Origin: Merdicola sp963557785
Lineage (GTDB): Bacteria; Bacillota; Clostridia; TANB77; CAG-508
NCBI GenBank assembly: GCA_963557785.1
Contig: CAUWBF010000013.1
Span: 1-40,719, forward strand
Length of the DNA: 40,719 nt
Direction: 5' to 3'
Both the position numbers and the translations under genes were made by a program. The notes below the pieces were generated by a model that worked only from the letters and a program-made list of their open reading frames with translations, made no database searches and was not told the DNA's origin. Position 1 is the first letter of the stretch. Each line of letters starts with the position of its first letter. Shown piece by piece: positions 1-8,275 of this stretch.

Positions 1-1679
1 AAAAATTTATCAAATTTTCCTTCTAATGTTTTTTCTTTTCTATGGTCAAATGTATATTCATTTTTATCTTCCACTGGTATACATTCTGTAACTCTTTCGA
101 TATATCTTCTACCTCTAAAGTCCTTTACTAAGTGTATATCAAAGTTTAATACTTGTATAACTTGCTCTTCTGCTGTTTTTTCATCTTTGAAAACTCCTGA
201 CCTTAACATTGAGTTTCTTAGAGCTGTTACTAAGTTTGGAAATGTTTTCGCGTGGTGAGTAAATAATGTGAATTTAGAAGCAACTTGGGCAGCTTGTATC
301 ATCCAAGATGCTACGGGGTCAGTTGCAACCTCACCGATGATATTTACAGAACCGTCAGTCTTCTTTTGAACGTCTAGACCTTCTTGTCCTGAAATTGTAT
401 CAGTTTCTCTAAATGATAATATGTTTCTTGTAGGGTATATTTTTCTTAAGTGTAACTCGAATGCAGTTTCTTGAACCCTTATGTTCATTGTTTCGTATAT
501 ATTTTCTATCATACCCATAAGCATTGTTGTTTTACCACAACCTTGCTCACCAGTAAGGGATATAATACGAGCTCCTTTTACTAAGAATTTTAATAATGCT
601 ATTGCATCTTCTTTTCCTGGTATTGTTATTAATTGTTCTAGGGTTGCTCTCTTAACATCGAACTTTCTTACGAAGAATGCCCATGTTTCTGAGAAACTTG
701 GTCTAACAACAACGACACGAGAACCATCTTTCATTTCATTGATTTTGTAACCATTTGTGTCAGATAATTGTCCTGGGTTGTTGTATTTATAAATATTTTG
801 ACATACTCTTTTTAGTTCTGCTTCTGTACCAAATGATAAGAATGCTAAACGAATAGATTTACCTTGGAAGAATATCCAAATACTATCGCAGGCACGTGGC
901 ACTTTATGTTCTGCTACTTGGTTTAAATAATCGCTATCAGTTTGTGCAACTTGGCTTAAGAATGATTCTGGAAGTCCTGATACACCACCTGAAACACCAT
1001 CTATGTTCATATCTCTTACTTCATCTATACTGCTATAGCCTTTATAGTGTTGATATATTCTTTGTACTACTACATTCAATTTATCTGCAAAATTTAATAC
1101 AAAAGCTTCTTTTTCATAAATTTCTGAAATTTCATCCTCTGTTATAACATAACAAGGTTTTGTTTCTCCTGATATATATTTTAATACTGCTAGATTATAT
1201 TTTTTTATAATTTGTGTTAAAGCTTCATATCCAAATTCTTTCTTATATTGATATATAATTATATCAAATTTATCTTGGGCAGTTAAAAGTGAAGGAACAT
1301 CAAATGGAATAGCTCTAGAAATATTAGTTTCATCTACTCCATATTCTTTTGCTAAGATATCATATATAAGTTCTTTTATATATTTTTTATCATTAACATC
1401 TCCATATGTACAACCTTTTAAAGCCTTTTTTAATTCGTATTTTTTATTTTTTCTTCTTTTAAGTTCTTCTTCTGATAAACCTATATCATATAAGTTGATT
1501 TTAGTAATTTCGTCTATTCTCTTTTTTACATATTGTGTCATTGTCTCTAATGTATAAGTTTTATCATCTACATTTATTTCTATTTCAGGTTGTTCATTTT
1601 GTTTCTTTTTTATGTAGTTCATAACAAAGGCTACAGTTGCAATCAATACAACTAAAATTAATAGCATGTTAATTATCAT
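1..1679 (-). CDS. cpaF: CpaF/TadA-type secretion ATPase (3' end beyond window)
   Basis: ATPase that powers Flp/Tad pilus assembly or a related type II/IV secretion machine at the inner face of the membrane. About 559 codons are visible and the C-terminus lies outside the window. The Walker A motif GEQGCGKTT is near residue 376 (bases 529-552). It is followed by a Walker-B-like IIGEVATDPVA and a His-box region FTHHAKTFPN, in the usual order for this family. The N-terminus is unusual: it opens with a hydrophobic stretch (MIINMLLILVVLIATVAFVM) that looks like a membrane anchor, so the protein is longer than typical CpaF. The start at 1679 is preceded by AAGGAG. It is the last visible gene of the cpaB operon. 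The family call is firm; pilus versus other secretion role is inferred from neighbours. Confidence 0.85.
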   Translation of the reverse strand, partial: MIINMLLILVVLIATVAFVMNYIKKKQNEQPEIEINVDDKTYTLETMTQYVKKRIDEITKINLYDIGLSEEELKRRKNKKYELKKALKGCTYGDVNDKKYIKELIYDILAKEYGVDETNISRAIPFDVPSLLTAQDKFDIIIYQYKKEFGYEALTQIIKKYNLAVLKYISGETKPCYVITEDEISEIYEKEAFVLNFADKLNVVVQRIYQHYKGYSSIDEVRDMNIDGVSGGVSGLPESFLSQVAQTDSDYLNQVAEHKVPRACDSIWIFFQGKSIRLAFLSFGTEAELKRVCQNIYKYNNPGQLSDTNGYKINEMKDGSRVVVVRPSFSETWAFFVRKFDVKRATLEQLITIPGKEDAIALLKFLVKGARIISLTGEQGCGKTTMLMGMIENIYETMNIRVQETAFELHLRKIYPTRNILSFRETDTISGQEGLDVQKKTDGSVNIIGEVATDPVASWMIQAAQVASKFTLFTHHAKTFPNLVTALRNSMLRSGVFKDEKTAEEQVIQVLNFDIHLVKDFRGRRYIERVTECIPVEDKNEYTFDHRKEKTLEGKFDKF

Positions 1680-1697
1680 CTCTTAAGGCTCCTTCCC

Positions 1698-2546
1698 TTA
1701 ATTTCTTCCATAGTTCATTTTTAATTCCTGTTCTTTGTATAATAAAGCATCTACAAATCCTCTTACATCATTTATAAAATCTACGTTTCTATCTGGACCT
1801 GTAACTGTAGACATTTTCATAAAATATTCTGCAGCTATTCCTTCATCGCAAGATTCTGCAAATAATGTATTATAAGGTACTACACTAATTTTTTTTGTTT
1901 TTAATGTTCTTTCTATATTTTTGGCCGAATATTTAGAAAATCTATCATATCTTCCTATATAAGATACTACATTAGTTTTATCTTTTAAGAATCCATCTTG
2001 ATTTGAATTTATATATATTTCTAAATTACCATTTTTTTGGTTGATTCCATATGCTATTATATCTGAACTTTTTAATATTTCATCTACTACTGTAGAATAT
2101 TCTTTATTTAAATCAACAATAACATAATCATAATATGCACTTGCTTTTCTTATTAAGTCTGGATAATATCCTAATACAGTTTTTTTGTATTCTTCTTCAT
2201 CTACTTCTGCACCTGCTAATACTTCTAATCTTCCTTTAAAAACAGTTTTTGTATAATTAGTTATTTGTTCTGGCATTAATCTATTGCTTGCCATTGCCAT
2301 CATAATTCCAGACATTCCACTATTTAATCCAACTTGAGGTCCTTGTCTTAATAAACTAAATAATCCTTGTCTTTTAATTTCTTCAGACTTCTTCCAAAAA
2401 GCTCCTTTAAGCTCATTTACATTGTTAGTTGTTAATAGTAAAATTTTGCAATTATGTTCCATAGCCATTTGTGTAGCTACTGCAATTGCTGATGAAGTTT
2501 GTCCTATTTCTTTTTTTATTTCTGTCCAGAAAGTAATTACAGGCAT
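1698..2546 (-). CDS. Degenerate CpaE/TadZ-like P-loop protein (second of two)
   Basis: 282 aa, lying between cpaF (18-nt gap) and a second, similar protein. The fold looks like the MinD/ParA-type P-loop NTPases (CpaE/TadZ) that position Tad machinery at the membrane. The N-terminus reads MPVITFWTEIKKEIGQTSSA, where the segment KKEIGQTS occupies the place of a Walker A loop but lacks the canonical GKGGxGKT. A later segment KILLLTTNN fits the following beta strand, and YDYVIVDLNKEY resembles the Walker B strand. Operon position supports a Tad role. Nucleotide binding may be altered or lost. The assignment rests on fold-like pattern and context rather than clear motif identity. Confidence 0.6.
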   Translation of the reverse strand: MPVITFWTEIKKEIGQTSSAIAVATQMAMEHNCKILLLTTNNVNELKGAFWKKSEEIKRQGLFSLLRQGPQVGLNSGMSGIMMAMASNRLMPEQITNYTKTVFKGRLEVLAGAEVDEEEYKKTVLGYYPDLIRKASAYYDYVIVDLNKEYSTVVDEILKSSDIIAYGINQKNGNLEIYINSNQDGFLKDKTNVVSYIGRYDRFSKYSAKNIERTLKTKKISVVPYNTLFAESCDEGIAAEYFMKMSTVTGPDRNVDFINDVRGFVDALLYKEQELKMNYGRN

Positions 2547-2566
2547 ATCTAATCTCCTTTATTGTA

Positions 2567-3256
2567 TTATTCAAGATTCTTTAACATTTTTTTTAATTTA
2601 TTAGAATTAATTTCTTTTAATATATCTTCTGCAACAAATGTTAAACTATCTTTATATTGATTTGTTAAATTTCCAAATTTAATTTTTGCAACTCTTTGAT
2701 TATCAATAATTGCTGTTTGGTCTCCTTGTTCTAGTGGGAAATATATTTTATACTCATTCCACATAACCTTATATCCTAATGCTAAATAATCCAAATAATC
2801 ATTTTCACTTTTTAGTATTTCTTTTGAAAAGATTATTTTAGTAAGAGGTAATGGTTCTCTTAATTCTAATAATGTTTCTAAACCTCTTTTTATTGAATAT
2901 GCATCAAATGATGTTACAAAATAGTTTTTAGTAGTATTATTAATTCCAAAATTTTCAATCGCACTATATGAATCGATATCAACTAATATATAATCGTATC
3001 CCATTTCTTGTTCATTGTTTTTAGCTAAATAGTCTATTATAGCATTTAAGCTATAAAATCCTACTGCTATATCTATTTCTTCATATTCAGTTATGTATGA
3101 GACTGTAGGATTTATATTTGGTACTACATATCTCGCTTTTTGTAATGTTGTCGTATCTACTATAAGTACTCTTTTTTCTGCTAATGTTAGCATTTTGGCA
3201 ACATATATTATAAAATCTGTTTTATCAAACGCTCCTATAAAACCTACTTTCTCCAT
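2567..3256 (-). CDS. Degenerate CpaE/TadZ-like P-loop protein (first of two)
   Basis: 229 aa, directly after cpaB and 20 nt before its paralogue-like neighbour. The N-terminus MEKVGFIGAFDKTDFIIYVA has the strand-loop-helix layout of a MinD/ParA P-loop, but only GAFDKTD remains of Walker A. Then come KRVLIVDTTT (a typical strand after the helix) and YDYILVDIDSYSAIE (Walker B-like). A likely role is scaffolding or positioning of the Tad/secretion complex. Two tandem proteins of this kind in one operon is noteworthy. No signal peptide or membrane segment is visible. The start is preceded by a purine-rich AAAGGAGTTAT. Confidence 0.55.
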   Translation of the reverse strand: MEKVGFIGAFDKTDFIIYVAKMLTLAEKRVLIVDTTTLQKARYVVPNINPTVSYITEYEEIDIAVGFYSLNAIIDYLAKNNEQEMGYDYILVDIDSYSAIENFGINNTTKNYFVTSFDAYSIKRGLETLLELREPLPLTKIIFSKEILKSENDYLDYLALGYKVMWNEYKIYFPLEQGDQTAIIDNQRVAKIKFGNLTNQYKDSLTFVAEDILKEINSNKLKKMLKNLE

Positions 3257-3274
3257 AATAACTCCTTTTCTATT

Positions 3275-4210
3275 TTATACACCGCCACCAGCTAGTGCTT
3301 CTAAGTATTGTTGTCTATATTCTTTTTGTTTTGTTATATGTTCTTCTATGTTTGTTTCTATATTATCTTTTGCATCTTCTGAATTGCTGTTTATTTCATT
3401 TTGAATTACGTTTCTTTCTCTTTCTCCACCATTTTGATAATATCTATTGTATAATGCATTTTTTGCATCTGTTACTATATTAGGATTATCTCCAATTAAT
3501 TGCATTGTAGTTGCACTAACATGATATGTTGGTGTTGCTGCAACTTGCATTCCAGGATCTGTGTATATTGTTAAATATATTTCTGAACCAATACATGTAA
3601 ATGCATCTATAATTGCACTACTCATAGCTAAAGTTTCTTCTTCTGCTAAGTTAACAGTGAAAGTTTCTGCAGCATCCATTCCTGCTACTTGTGGTATTGT
3701 TACTTGTTTTTTAGATACTATTATATAATCTGCTCCAGATGCCATTCTTATTCTTATATCTACATAGTCTCCTGTTTGAATTTCTGTTGGTAATGTTGCA
3801 ATATTATATTCTTGTTTTCTTAAATCACTTGTAGCTTTTTCTGAATTTATAGTAACCATATCTGCAGTTAGAACTGTTCCAGCTTTTAAATCAATTTTTG
3901 AAACTAAGTCTTCTCTTGGATTTCCTTCTTCATCTAATAGGTTGCTTGATGTAAATCTATTACTTGGAGCAACTGTACCAGCAACTTTTTGTAATTTCAT
4001 TACTGTTGAGTTGATTGCTCCTCCTGATGGAACATCTGTTGAAATTACGTATACGTCCTTCATAGCATTTTTTTCTGCTTTTTCTTCCTCTTTTATTTTA
4101 TATAAAGTATATCCTAGGAAACCTATAACTATTGCAGATAATAGCAGCATTGTTAAAAATCCTAGTAAAAATGATACTCTTTTTTGTCTTTGCATAGGGT
4201 TTGAAGCCAT
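3275..4210 (-). CDS. cpaB: CpaB/RcpC-like Flp pilus assembly protein (SAF domain)
   Basis: 311 aa. It has a short cytoplasmic N-terminus with basic residues, one membrane segment at about residues 15-36 (FLLGFLTMLLLSAIVIGFLG), then an extracytoplasmic SAF-type domain. The pattern DVYVISTDVPSGGAINSTV followed by DLKAGTVLTADMV is characteristic of SAF/CpaB proteins. CpaB is thought to act at the envelope in Tad pilus assembly. The C-terminal 60 residues are polar and rich in Asn/Glu. It is the first gene of the operon that continues through two CpaE-like proteins to cpaF. The ribosome site AAGGAGGAATAAATA precedes the ATG at 4210, and a promoter-like sequence lies just upstream. Confidence 0.75.
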   Translation of the reverse strand: MASNPMQRQKRVSFLLGFLTMLLLSAIVIGFLGYTLYKIKEEEKAEKNAMKDVYVISTDVPSGGAINSTVMKLQKVAGTVAPSNRFTSSNLLDEEGNPREDLVSKIDLKAGTVLTADMVTINSEKATSDLRKQEYNIATLPTEIQTGDYVDIRIRMASGADYIIVSKKQVTIPQVAGMDAAETFTVNLAEEETLAMSSAIIDAFTCIGSEIYLTIYTDPGMQVAATPTYHVSATTMQLIGDNPNIVTDAKNALYNRYYQNGGERERNVIQNEINSNSEDAKDNIETNIEEHITKQKEYRQQYLEALAGGGV

Positions 4211-4258
4211 TATTTATTCCTCCTTAAATTCAACTAATTACTCAATATAATTTCTTTT

Positions 4259-4287
4259 ATTGTACACCAATTATCGACTAAAAACAA
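4259..4287 (-). promoter_or_regulatory. Putative sigma-A promoter of the cpaB operon
   Basis: On the minus strand, TTGTTT (4282-4287) and TACAAT (4259-4264) are separated by 17 nt. They lie about 50 nt upstream of the cpaB start. The -35 overlaps the T-run of the terminator-like hairpin that closes the preceding HAD gene. Motif match only. Confidence 0.45.
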
Positions 4288-4325
4288 TAATATATTCAGC
4301 TTTGTAACCCAAATATATTATTGTT
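4283..4325 (-). terminator. Rho-independent terminator after the HAD gene
   Basis: A perfect 14-bp inverted repeat (AACAATAATATATT and its complement, arms at 4283-4296 and 4312-4325) is followed on the minus strand by TTTTTAG. It sits between the HAD stop at 4351 and the cpaB promoter, so it should separate the two transcripts. The stem is AU-rich and may be modest in strength. Confidence 0.55.
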
Positions 4326-4350
4326 GTAATATATTTGTAATATAACTTTA

Positions 4351-5226
4351 TTAGTTATTTAAAATATTATTTATTGCTACAGCCACGCCATCTTCATCAT
4401 TATCTTTAGTTACAAAATCGGCTATCTCTTTTACTATAGGATTTCCATTTCCCATTGCAATACCATTTCCCGAATTCTTTATCATTAAAAAGTCATTCAT
4501 ATTGTCTCCTATGGCCATAGTTTCTGATATTGATATATTTTTTAATTTTGCTAATTCTTCTATTGCATACCACTTATCTACATTTTTATTGGTTATTTCG
4601 GTATAATAATAATTAAGTTCTACATCATCTGTTCCAGATTTTATATGTTTTCTGGACATATGTGAAACTTCCAATATATCTATATCTGGTATATTCTGAA
4701 ATTTCTTTATAATACCATTAAATATTATTTTACTATTATCACAAATAGTCATTTTTAAATATTTATCATTATCCGAATTTTCTACATATTTATATACATC
4801 TTCTACTATATTTATTCTTGTTTTTTTATCATCTGATTTTTTTGTATTTTCATAGTTATATACTGCAACATGATAGTTTATCGATTTTGTGACTACTGCA
4901 TCTTCTGTATAAATACTATAATATATGCTATTCTCATCACACATCTGTATTAATTTTAAAATTTTATTTTTGTCTATAACATTTTCATATACTATTTCAT
5001 CTTTTTGGATATCATAAATCATAGAACCATTTCCACAAATAAAATATTTATCTGCACCTATATCTTTTGCAATATTTAAAACTGAATCAGAAACTCTTCC
5101 AGAAGCCAAAACAACATCTATTCCTTGTCCTTTTGCTGCTTTTATTGCCTTTTTATTTTCTATTGACACTTCTCCTCTTGAATTTAATAATGTTCCATCT
5201 AAATCAATCGCTATTATTTTATACAT
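4351..5226 (-). CDS. Cof-type HAD-family phosphatase
   Basis: 291 aa, the usual length for the Cof/YbjI subfamily of haloacid-dehalogenase hydrolases, which dephosphorylate sugar phosphates, flavin or nucleotide phosphates in the cytosol. Motif I is DLDGTLLNS at residues 8-16, with the nucleophile and acid/base aspartates at 8 and 10. Motif II is the Ser of VLASGR near residue 42. Motif IV is GDNMNDFLMI near residue 240, followed by GNGIAMGNG. The type C2 cap lies between. The substrate cannot be predicted. It stands as a single gene with its own terminator and is divergent from the SASP gene. Confidence 0.88.
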   Translation of the reverse strand: MYKIIAIDLDGTLLNSRGEVSIENKKAIKAAKGQGIDVVLASGRVSDSVLNIAKDIGADKYFICGNGSMIYDIQKDEIVYENVIDKNKILKLIQMCDENSIYYSIYTEDAVVTKSINYHVAVYNYENTKKSDDKKTRINIVEDVYKYVENSDNDKYLKMTICDNSKIIFNGIIKKFQNIPDIDILEVSHMSRKHIKSGTDDVELNYYYTEITNKNVDKWYAIEELAKLKNISISETMAIGDNMNDFLMIKNSGNGIAMGNGNPIVKEIADFVTKDNDEDGVAVAINNILNN

Positions 5227-5348
5227 TTTAATTCATCCTTTCTTAAGCATAAAAATTATATCTATATATTTATTTTTTTACAAGTTTTTACACAATTTTT
5301 TCTATTTTTTGCCAGTATATATTTTTCAAAATTACACAATATATATAT

Positions 5349-5379
5349 TGAAAAGGCGATTAGATGTTTTTTCAATAAC
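5349..5379 (+). promoter_or_regulatory. Possible forespore-type promoter of the SASP gene
   Basis: TGAAAA (5349-5354) and CAATAAC (5373-5379) are 18 nt apart, about 40 nt before the SASP start. They loosely resemble sigma-F/sigma-G promoter elements, and SASP genes are normally read by sigma-G. The match is imperfect, so this is suggestive only. Confidence 0.3.
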
Positions 5380-5416
5380 TAGCAAATAAAGTTCTATCCT
5401 AGGAGGTGAATTAAGA

Positions 5417-5626
5417 ATGGCAAACTCAACAAATAGTAACAAAAAATTAGTTCCAGAAGCTATGAGCGCATTAGATAAATTCAAATATGAAGTTGCTTCA
5501 GAAGTTGGTGTTAACCTAAAAGACGGATATAATGGAGATATATCTTCAAAAGACGCTGGTAAAATAGGTGGTAACATGGTTAGAAAAATGATTCAACAAG
5601 CTGAAAATCAAATGATAAACAGATAG
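5417..5626 (+). CDS. Small acid-soluble spore protein, alpha/beta type
   Basis: 69 aa. It has the two conserved blocks of alpha/beta SASPs: LDKFKYEVASEVGVNLKDGY, which includes the germination protease (GPR) recognition region VASEVG, and a C-terminal GGNMVRKMIQQAE. These proteins coat and protect spore DNA in the forespore and are degraded at germination. A strong ribosome site AGGAGGTG lies just upstream at 5401-5408. The gene is monocistronic and ends in a hairpin terminator. Its presence is direct evidence that the organism, or a recent ancestor, forms endospores. Confidence 0.95.
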   Translation: MANSTNSNKKLVPEAMSALDKFKYEVASEVGVNLKDGYNGDISSKDAGKIGGNMVRKMIQQAENQMINR

Positions 5627-5653
5627 TTGTTAATTATTTATAATTTTAATTCT

Positions 5654-5706
5654 AAAAAAAAGAGAGATTCTTAAAAGTTTATTATTTTTAAGAATTTCTC
5701 TTTTTT
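5654..5706. terminator. Bidirectional terminator between SASP and hpf
   Basis: A long inverted repeat (AGAGAGATTCTTAAAA pairing with TTTTAAGAATTTCTCT, one G-U) is flanked by A-runs and T-runs on either side. It serves the SASP gene (+) and the convergent hpf gene (-). Confidence 0.85.
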
Positions 5707-5718
5707 CTTTATTTTTAT

Positions 5719-6243
5719 TTATGCTTCTGGCTCTACTAGACCATAATTATTGCTATCTTTTAATTTATAAATTACATTTACTTTTCCTGTAGCAATATTT
5801 ATAAAAGGTAAGAATAAATCTCCTTTTTTTTCTTCTAATTTTAATTTGGCATCTTCTGGATCCATTGGTTTTATATCATAATATAATTCCTTTATTATTT
5901 CATTTTCTGGTTCTACAGTTTTTACTTCTACCCCACTTTTTATAGATGCATCTTTATTTAATTTTTCTCTTTTTGTTTTAGATTTTCTTATTTGTCCTTC
6001 TAATATATCTATGTCTTTATCTAAAGCTGCATATAAATCTTTATGTGCTGTTACCGCTTTATATGTATCACCTTTTACAGTTAGTCTCATTTCTGCTACT
6101 TGTTCTGTTTTTTCAGCTTTTATTGTAACTACTACATCATATTCTCCATCAAAATATTTTTCTAATCTTTCTGCTTTTTTCTCAGCATAATCTTTTATTG
6201 CTTCTGTTGCTTTTATGTCTCTTCCTGTTATTTTTATACTCAT
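5719..6243 (-). CDS. hpf: Ribosome hibernation promoting factor, long form
   Basis: 174 aa. The N-terminal domain (about 1-100; MSIKITGRDIKATEAIKDYA, KYFDGEYDVVVTIKAEK) is the HPF/RaiA fold that binds the 30S decoding region. The C-terminal domain (about 120-174; IKPMDPEDAKLKLEEK, FLPFINIATGKVNVIYKLKD) is the dimerisation module found only in long HPF, which links two 70S ribosomes into 100S dimers. The linker is rich in Lys and Glu. It is monocistronic, preceded by TAGGAGGGAACATT, and ends in the shared SASP/hpf terminator. Confidence 0.95.
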   Translation of the reverse strand: MSIKITGRDIKATEAIKDYAEKKAERLEKYFDGEYDVVVTIKAEKTEQVAEMRLTVKGDTYKAVTAHKDLYAALDKDIDILEGQIRKSKTKREKLNKDASIKSGVEVKTVEPENEIIKELYYDIKPMDPEDAKLKLEEKKGDLFLPFINIATGKVNVIYKLKDSNNYGLVEPEA

Positions 6244-6339
6244 AATGTTCCCTCCTAAATTTATATAAATATTGGTTATACCTTTTATGTGTTCTCATTA
6301 TATATTTAATTTGTTATTTTTTCAAGTATTAATTCCCAA

Positions 6340-7065
6340 TTAAAATATTTCCTCTAATTTATAATCCTTCTCCAATTTTTCATTTGTATATAGTTTCGAT
6401 ATTATTTCTAACTCTTTAATTGATTTTTCAGTCACATTAAATGAATATAGTTTTTTTGGTGGGGATAAAACTATATATTTTAGTGCTAATGCTGTCGCTT
6501 TTGATATTTCTATTGAACTTGTATCTTGTTTTCCACAATTTGTGCACTTAACTCCACTATCCTTTAAACTAAAAGCAACTATTTCCTTCTCATCACAATT
6601 TACGCATTTATCTATTTTAGGTGTAAAACCTAAAAAACACATTAATTTAAGTTTAAATATTGCCAATATTAAGTCTCTATCTTTATCAGTTTCCGAAATC
6701 ATATATAATGTATTTAAATATAATTGTAGTATTTTATATGTATTTTGGTTCTCAGTTGTAACATCAGATATAATTTTTGTTATATGCGACGCATATTTAA
6801 GCTTATCTAAATCTGTTCTTATATTGTAAAATACTTCTATAATGTCACAAGAATTTATATTATATGTATTTGTTCCTTTATATAGAATATATTCCCCAAA
6901 ACATAACAATTGGCTGCCAGCAAGAAGAGTACTTTTTTGTCTTCTTGCTCCTTTAGCAGCACATGATATTTTCCCCATTCCAGGTGTTAGTATAGTAAGC
7001 ATTTTATCGAAATCACCCATGTTATGTTCTGCTATTACTATTCCCTTGGTTTTTATCGTTCCCAT
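6340..7065 (-). CDS. recO: DNA repair protein RecO
   Basis: 241 aa, normal for RecO, which with RecF/RecR loads RecA on SSB-coated gaps and anneals single strands. The N-terminal OB-fold begins TKGIVIAEHNMGDFDKML. A four-cysteine zinc site (CVNC near residue 151 and CTNC near residue 173) lies in the central helical domain. The start at 7065 lies inside the small yqzL frame, and GGCGGAAC serves as a ribosome site within the upstream gene. Order era, yqzL, recO on one strand matches Firmicutes such as Bacillus subtilis. Confidence 0.92.
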   Translation of the reverse strand: MGTIKTKGIVIAEHNMGDFDKMLTILTPGMGKISCAAKGARRQKSTLLAGSQLLCFGEYILYKGTNTYNINSCDIIEVFYNIRTDLDKLKYASHITKIISDVTTENQNTYKILQLYLNTLYMISETDKDRDLILAIFKLKLMCFLGFTPKIDKCVNCDEKEIVAFSLKDSGVKCTNCGKQDTSSIEISKATALALKYIVLSPPKKLYSFNVTEKSIKELEIISKLYTNEKLEKDYKLEEIF

Positions 7066-7174
7066 ATTGTTCCGCCTTTATTTTATTTTCTATTTCTTCT
7101 ACTTGCATAAGTTCTACAAAAGTATTTATATTTCCAGTATTTTTAAAAGTATTCCAAGCCATTTGCTTTATCAT
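7022..7174 (-). CDS. yqzL: YqzL-family small protein
   Basis: 50 codons. The protein starts MIKQMAWNTFKNTGNINTF, which matches the YqzL pattern (Trp-x-x-Phe-x-x-Thr-Gly-Asn-Ile-x-Thr) seen in the small gene between era and recO of Bacillus. The ATG at 7174 follows AAAAGGAGTTG. The last 44 nt overlap the start of recO in another frame, so the two are probably translationally coupled. The C-terminal 20 residues read through the recO start region and are unlikely to be conserved. Function in the family is unknown. It is short enough to be missed by gene callers. Confidence 0.8.
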   Translation of the reverse strand: MIKQMAWNTFKNTGNINTFVELMQVEEIENKIKAEQYGNDKNQGNSNSRT

Positions 7175-7227
7175 ACAATCAACTCCTTTTAAATTTATCT
7201 TTTGTAATTTTAATCATTTTATACTTT

Positions 7228-8133
7228 TTAGTTAAATTTAAATTTTTTTACAACATCATCTTTATCTTGCCAGTTTTCCCTTACTTTAACCCAAACTTTT
7301 AAATTAATTTTTATACCTAACATTTTTTCTAATTCTTTTCTTGCAGATGTTCCTATTCTCTTTAACATACTTCCATTCTTTCCAATTATTATCCCCTTAT
7401 GTGAGTTTCTTAAACAATATATTGTGGCTTCAACATCATAGATTTCTTCATTTTTGCTTGTTGTTCTTAAAGACATTTTCTCTGTTTCAATATATATTCC
7501 ATGTGGTACTTCTTCATCAAGAAATTGAAGTGCTTTTTCTCTTATTACTTCTTCTACAAGTTGTCTAGAGGTTTGATCTGTATACTCATCAATATCATAA
7601 TATGCAGGTCCTGGCTTTAAGTTCTTTTCTATTTCATCTAATATATCTTCTACTTTTTTATTTTTTATTGCAGATACTGGAATTATTGCTTCAAAATCAT
7701 ATTCTTTTCTATATAAATCCATAAGATATATTAATTTTTCTTTTTGTACTAAATCAATTTTATTTAATATTAAAATTGTTTTCTTTTTTGCCTCTTTAAT
7801 TTTTTCTAATATTATTTGATCTCCTTTTGTTATTTCATCTTTTGAAGCATCTACTAGAAATAGAACCACATCAACATCAGAAACTGTTCCGTATGCTGTT
7901 TCTAGCATTGTTTCTCCTAGTTTTGTTTTTGGTTTATGTATTCCTGGAGTATCTATAAAAATTATTTGTGATTTTTCTCTATTTACAATAGCTCTTATTG
8001 CTGTTCTTGTTGTTTGAGATTTATTTGCTGTAATTGCTACTTTTTCACCAACTAAGCTATTTATTAATGTTGATTTCCCTACGTTTGTTTTTCCTATTAT
8101 AGTAACAAATCCTGATTTAAATTCATTTTCCAT
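7228..8133 (-). CDS. era: GTPase Era
   Basis: 301 aa, full length. The GTPase domain has G1 GKTNVGKST (about residues 14-22), G3 DTPGIHKPK, G4 NKID and the Era-type effector region TTRTAIRAIV. The C-terminal KH domain carries GIIIGKNGSMLKRIG, which binds the 3' end of 16S rRNA during 30S maturation. The protein begins MENEFKSGFVTIIGKTNVGK. The ATG at 8133 is preceded by AGAAGGGAAAAA. It heads the era-yqzL-recO cluster. Confidence 0.97.
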   Translation of the reverse strand: MENEFKSGFVTIIGKTNVGKSTLINSLVGEKVAITANKSQTTRTAIRAIVNREKSQIIFIDTPGIHKPKTKLGETMLETAYGTVSDVDVVLFLVDASKDEITKGDQIILEKIKEAKKKTILILNKIDLVQKEKLIYLMDLYRKEYDFEAIIPVSAIKNKKVEDILDEIEKNLKPGPAYYDIDEYTDQTSRQLVEEVIREKALQFLDEEVPHGIYIETEKMSLRTTSKNEEIYDVEATIYCLRNSHKGIIIGKNGSMLKRIGTSARKELEKMLGIKINLKVWVKVRENWQDKDDVVKKFKFN

Positions 8134-8227
8134 ATATATTTTTCCCTTCTTCTGTTTATATTATATATTATTCATTTTAAATATTTTAAAGAATTTTGTA
8201 ATTTTGCATAAAAGTTTTTATAAAAAT

Positions 8228-8252
8228 AAGCGAAGAATATATTTCTTCGCTT
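8228..8252 (-). terminator. Terminator after the DUF3048 gene
   Basis: AAGCGAAGAA and TTCTTCGCTT form a perfect 10-bp stem with a 5-nt loop, followed on the minus strand by ATTTTTATAAA. It lies between the DUF3048 stop (8276) and the era start (8133), so era should have its own promoter. Confidence 0.8.
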
Positions 8253-8275
8253 TTATTATATTATATATTATTTAA

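Noticed and set aside
896..1147. Long plus-strand frame of hydrophobic composition inside the cpaF region, and similar Leu/Phe/Tyr-rich frames elsewhere
   Set aside because: They are antisense to well-supported genes, lack ribosome sites and have the composition expected from reading AT-rich coding strands backwards.
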